Of a DNA stretch of 22,850 nucleotides, positions 22,337 through 22,850 are shown piece by piece; the first letter of the stretch is position 1; each line of letters starts with the position of its first letter. Source of the stretch: Candidatus Aerophobota bacterium. GTDB taxonomy: Bacteria; Aerophobota; Aerophobia; Aerophobales; Aerophobaceae. The notes below the pieces were generated by a model. The model was not told where the DNA came from and made no database searches. It worked only from the letters and a program-made list of their open reading frames with translations. The stretch is taken from positions 1-22,850 of the forward strand of contig DAOVGF010000048.1 in NCBI GenBank assembly GCA_030672545.1. Reading direction: 5' to 3'. A program made the position numbers and the translations under genes.

Positions 22337-22850
22337 AGCGCTGGAGATCTCTCTTGATAATAGCCGTGGCGGGATATCTGACTTTAAACTTATCTGTTTT
22401 ATCTTTGGCTGCAGAAGTTACTTCCATTGAAGGAAAAACTGTTTCTCTGGAGTTGAAAGATGTTGATTTAAAAGACGCTCTCTCCCTTATCTCAGCCCAG
22501 ACGGGAATTAATATTATTCCTACCCCGGGTGTTTCCGGAAAGGTTACGGCTCGTTTTGAGCGTATCCCAGTTTTAAAAGCTCTGGAAGTCATCCTTCAGG
22601 CTCATTCCTGTAAGATGGAAATAATGGATAATCTTATCCGTGTCTCTCCCCTTAAGGTTACCTTATTCCAGGAAAGCTTTACCCTGCACTATAGCCTGGC
22701 TTCATCTTTAAGTGAGTCTATCTCTCCTCTGCTCTCCTCCAAGGGTGAGATGGAGGTTAATGAGAAGACCAATACCATCTCCGTTAAGGATACCCAGGCG
22801 AAAGTGAATCAAATAAAGGAAGTAATTATCTCCCTGGATACTTTCCCGAA
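22333..22850 (+). CDS. pilQ: Type IV pilus secretin PilQ, 5' part (3' end outside window)
   Basis: Outer-membrane secretin through which the pilus passes. The frame is open from ATG 22333 to the last base (172 codons). The first 27 residues form a Sec-type signal (basic MKRWR, hydrophobic core, cleavage near SLAAE). The secretin N0/STN domain follows: VSLELKDVDLKDALSLISAQ and TGINIIPTPGVSGKVTARF, with an end near MEIMDNLIRVSP. A second N-domain begins with FTLHYSLASSLSESISPLLS and NTISVKDTQAKVNQIKEVI. No AMIN domain is visible before N0. The start overlaps pilP by 4 nt. Confidence 0.9.
   Translation, partial: MKRWRSLLIIAVAGYLTLNLSVLSLAAEVTSIEGKTVSLELKDVDLKDALSLISAQTGINIIPTPGVSGKVTARFERIPVLKALEVILQAHSCKMEIMDNLIRVSPLKVTLFQESFTLHYSLASSLSESISPLLSSKGEMEVNEKTNTISVKDTQAKVNQIKEVIISLDTFP

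Noticed and set aside
1..22850. tRNA genes, CRISPR arrays, insertion sequences, phage or defence genes
   Set aside because: None recognised on either strand. Coding density leaves no gap over 112 nt, and the gene content is core throughout.

Overview
This window is one nearly gapless plus-strand block of a bacterial chromosome. It holds 39 genes with no RNA genes, mobile elements, CRISPR arrays or frameshifts that I can see. Base composition is moderately AT-rich and the coding strand is purine-rich. The organism is most likely an uncultivated, didermal (Gram-negative-type) bacterium. The reasons are the long fused str/S10/spc/alpha ribosomal operon, the zinc-ribbon forms of S14, S4, L24 and L36, the absence of L30, and a type IV pilus assembly operon ending in an outer-membrane secretin. 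I cannot name the phylum from the sequence alone.

Layout. Positions 1-1815 are the 3' part of fusA (EF-G). Positions 1841-10783 carry the S10 and spc operons: rpsJ, rplC, rplD, rplW, rplB, rpsS, rplV, rpsC, rplP, rpmC, rpsQ, rplN, rplX, rplE, rpsZ, rpsH, rplF, rplR, rpsE, rplO. Positions 10783-16174 carry secY, map, infA, rpmJ and the alpha operon rpsM, rpsK, rpsD, rpoA, rplQ. Positions 16177-19429 hold truA, tilS, a solitary hisB and dtd, which (apart from hisB) act on tRNA. A textbook sigma-70-type promoter at 19482-19510 then starts a separate operon pilM-pilN-pilO-pilP-pilQ, with pilQ cut by the window end.

The first block builds ribosomes, RNA polymerase alpha and the Sec channel, and its genes overlap or nearly touch. 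Three genes common at this locus are missing from their usual places: tuf between fusA and rpsJ, rpmD (L30) between rpsE and rplO, and adk between secY and map. TTG starts are common (rpsC, rpsQ, infA, rpsD, rpoA, truA, pilO), and rpsE, rplO and dtd use GTG. The second block extends the theme to tRNA modification and quality control. The third encodes the inner-membrane alignment complex and secretin of a type IV pilus.

Most of the window is conventional. I do not see a clearly new system. The points most worth a second look are the RNA polymerase alpha C-terminal domain, which lacks the normal Arg265 and Asn268 DNA-contact residues; the stem-loops at or very near the stop codon before each of the four largest gaps inside the ribosomal operon; the structured gap where adk would be; and the stand-alone hisB among tRNA genes.
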